NCBI GenBank assembly: GCA_900320515.1
Contig: ONSJ01000008.1
Location: forward strand, 1-64,000
From: an uncultured Methanobrevibacter sp.
GTDB lineage: Archaea; Methanobacteriota; Methanobacteria; Methanobacteriales; Methanobacteriaceae
DNA length: 64,000 nucleotides
Reading direction: 5' to 3'
Shown: positions 62,849 to 64,000 of the stretch, one piece after another
Layout: every line of letters begins with the position of its first letter
How positions within the stretch are numbered: the stretch's first letter is position 1
Program-made: the position numbers and the translations under genes
Notes under the pieces: generated by a model
The model's input: only the letters and a program-made list of their open reading frames with translations
The model's database searches: none
What the model was told of the DNA's origin: nothing

Positions 62849-63711
62849 TACCATGCCTTCATGACGAATTCGCATTCATTTGTTCTGAAATAGTCATACT
62901 CAAGGAGATCCTTATCAAAGTTTTTAGGGACTGACACCAGCAATGCCTTTGGATGTGGCTTGTCAAGATGAACAAACACTACAGCACTATCATCATCGTA
63001 AAAATCAAATTTATCATTTAGATAAATCACATCAGACATTGCGGTTTCCCAGTATTTATCCTTTACAACTCTTGTAGTGTCTACAATGTATGATAAGTCA
63101 TATTCCTCTGTCGTGTCAATCAGCAGATAGTAATCAGACTTTTTAAGGTTTCCCGGAAATACCTTAAAGTAGTTACAGCTGCATTTGTCCTGCGAATGGT
63201 GCTTGTTGCACTTTCCCTTGATTTCGAAATTTTTCAGGACATAACTTTTGTAGAATTCACATTTCACCAGTCTTGTAAGGGAAAAAACGTTTTCACCTTC
63301 ACCACTTTCACCGATTTTTACACTTGAAATGCAGCTCTCCTTCGGTATCAGTTCCATCGATGTGTGGATTTTAGATGTGAAGAGTTTTTCAAAAACCAGC
63401 TTGTCATAATCCTTTCCAAGGGCTATGAATTTTGAATATGAAACGCTGTTGGGAATTGTTTGACCTTCCTCATTGACGACTGCAAGGCCGGGGGTGCCCT
63501 TGCCATATTCATTCCAGTTATCAGGAATGCCCGGATTGTTTATAAGATTGTCAATGACTTCTGAGGTCAACTTTTCCATATTGTTCGCTTCAACTTCTTT
63601 TGTGGCCTTTTCGGTTGAATTTTCAATGGATGAAAGGATTGCACCAAAAATCACCAGGATTATGATGAGGATTATTCCGATTTCAATAGCTCTCATTGCC
63701 AACCAGCCCAT
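62845..63711 (-). CDS. Membrane-anchored protein of unknown function, 288 aa
   Basis: A 288-residue protein with an N-terminal hydrophobic anchor (MRAIEIGIILIIILVIFGAI) followed by a large outer domain with conserved-looking Cys (residues 130-180: NKHHSQDKCSCNYFKVFPG). No family is recognised. The layout resembles pilin-like or class III signal proteins, but the processing site is unclear. A second start (63696) directly before the hydrophobic segment is as likely. It carries an ORB-like sequence TTTTACACTTGAAATGCA at 63317-63333 within the gene. Confidence 0.65.
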   Translation of the reverse strand: MGWLAMRAIEIGIILIIILVIFGAILSSIENSTEKATKEVEANNMEKLTSEVIDNLINNPGIPDNWNEYGKGTPGLAVVNEEGQTIPNSVSYSKFIALGKDYDKLVFEKLFTSKIHTSMELIPKESCISSVKIGESGEGENVFSLTRLVKCEFYKSYVLKNFEIKGKCNKHHSQDKCSCNYFKVFPGNLKKSDYYLLIDTTEEYDLSYIVDTTRVVKDKYWETAMSDVIYLNDKFDFYDDDSAVVFVHLDKPHPKALLVSVPKNFDKDLLEYDYFRTNECEFVMKAWY

Positions 63712-64000
63712 ATTTCTTTCTGTGTGATGAGTCCAGAATCAAGCTGTCCCAGTCATTCGGATTTATCTTTTCGCCGTTATAGTGATCTGCAAAAACCACA
63801 TGGTCAGAACATGACAGCGATTCATTTCCAAGAGGCGTATGCGTCTGGATAAATACTTCCATGCCATAATGTGGACATTTTCCCTTTCCCTCCAGCCTGC
63901 ACAGATAACAGCTTCCGTCAGCGCTTTCATGGAAATAGCCGGTATCAAGACAATCCTTCAAGACTCCGGGGTCTCCATGGTGAACATATGGGTCATAAGG
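63683..64000 (-). CDS. Partial gene at the window edge (unknown protein)
   Basis: An open frame of 105 codons that continues beyond the window, since codons upstream of TTG 63961 remain open to base 64000 (PYDPYVHHGDPGVLKDCLDT). The visible part has CYLCRLEGKGKCPHYGMEVF, a CxxC cluster that may bind zinc, then a short hydrophilic tail. The 3' end overlaps the start of the neighbouring membrane protein gene by 29 bases, so they are coupled. Family not recognised; possibly longer N-terminally. Confidence 0.6.
   Translation of the reverse strand, partial: PYDPYVHHGDPGVLKDCLDTGYFHESADGSCYLCRLEGKGKCPHYGMEVFIQTHTPLGNESLSCSDHVVFADHYNGEKINPNDWDSLILDSSHRKKYGLVGNESY

Overview
The window is from an AT-rich archaeal chromosome, almost certainly a methanogen of the order Methanobacteriales and most like Methanobrevibacter. 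The signs are methanogenesis marker protein 12, thiol:fumarate reductase subunit A, a euryarchaeal histone, Alba, the small subunit (DP1) of DNA polymerase D, an Orc1/Cdc6 initiator, CTP-type riboflavin kinase, archaeal AspRS/ArgRS, GGTGA ribosome binding sites and TATA-type promoters. From memory, the gene order pyrB - cdc6 - DUF2299 - cbiB - cbiG - UPF0147 - fucA - polD small subunit - cbiH matches the replication origin region of Methanothermobacter thermautotrophicus.

Layout. 0.1-9.5 kb: SurE, an Sm-like protein, mmp12 and a branched-chain amino acid cluster (ilvB-ilvN-carbonic anhydrase-ilvC), then argF and purD. 9.7-14.1 kb: accessory genes, namely an Ig-like surface protein, a MATE exporter with nitroreductase behind a tandem-dyad operator, and an Xre-ImmA/PIN/small-protein cassette. 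14.4-26.1 kb: housekeeping operons (cbiC-hemL-sec11-argS, aspS-flavoprotein, ilvD-hisD-acetyltransferase) and a solitary proteasome-like protein. 26.1-26.7 kb: an IS200/IS605-type tnpB relic with two omegaRNA-like hairpins. 26.7-33.5 kb: a radical SAM protein, a ParA/ParB-like segregation pair beside a dense AAGTTAT/ATAACTT array, trpB2 behind TrpY-type TRP boxes, DUF1786, PHP and Alba. 33.5-41.6 kb: an isopropylmalate synthase family enzyme, a PQQ-repeat surface protein, a PadR-controlled ABC exporter, and a two-gene JAMM-like module. 41.8-50 kb: gatA, a domain-swapped CobQ-like protein, ribB under an FMN riboswitch, ribK, tfrA, deoxyadenosine deaminase and histone. 50-64 kb: hisG, pyrB, cdc6, the replication origin, cobalamin genes, polymerase D small subunit and a magnesium transporter module.

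The most striking observations are: (1) the cdc6-adjacent origin with repeats of core TTTACACTTGAAA and isolated copies elsewhere; (2) a candidate archaeal centromere array next to parA with the same motif at two other loci; (3) a well-formed FMN riboswitch upstream of ribB in an archaeon; (4) an orphan 368-residue protein keeping the proteasome Thr1/Asp17/Lys33 spacing with about 150-300 extra residues; (5) a JAMM-motif protein paired with an unknown 96-residue protein; and (6) the Xre-ImmA/PIN cassette. All were read by eye; no database search was run.
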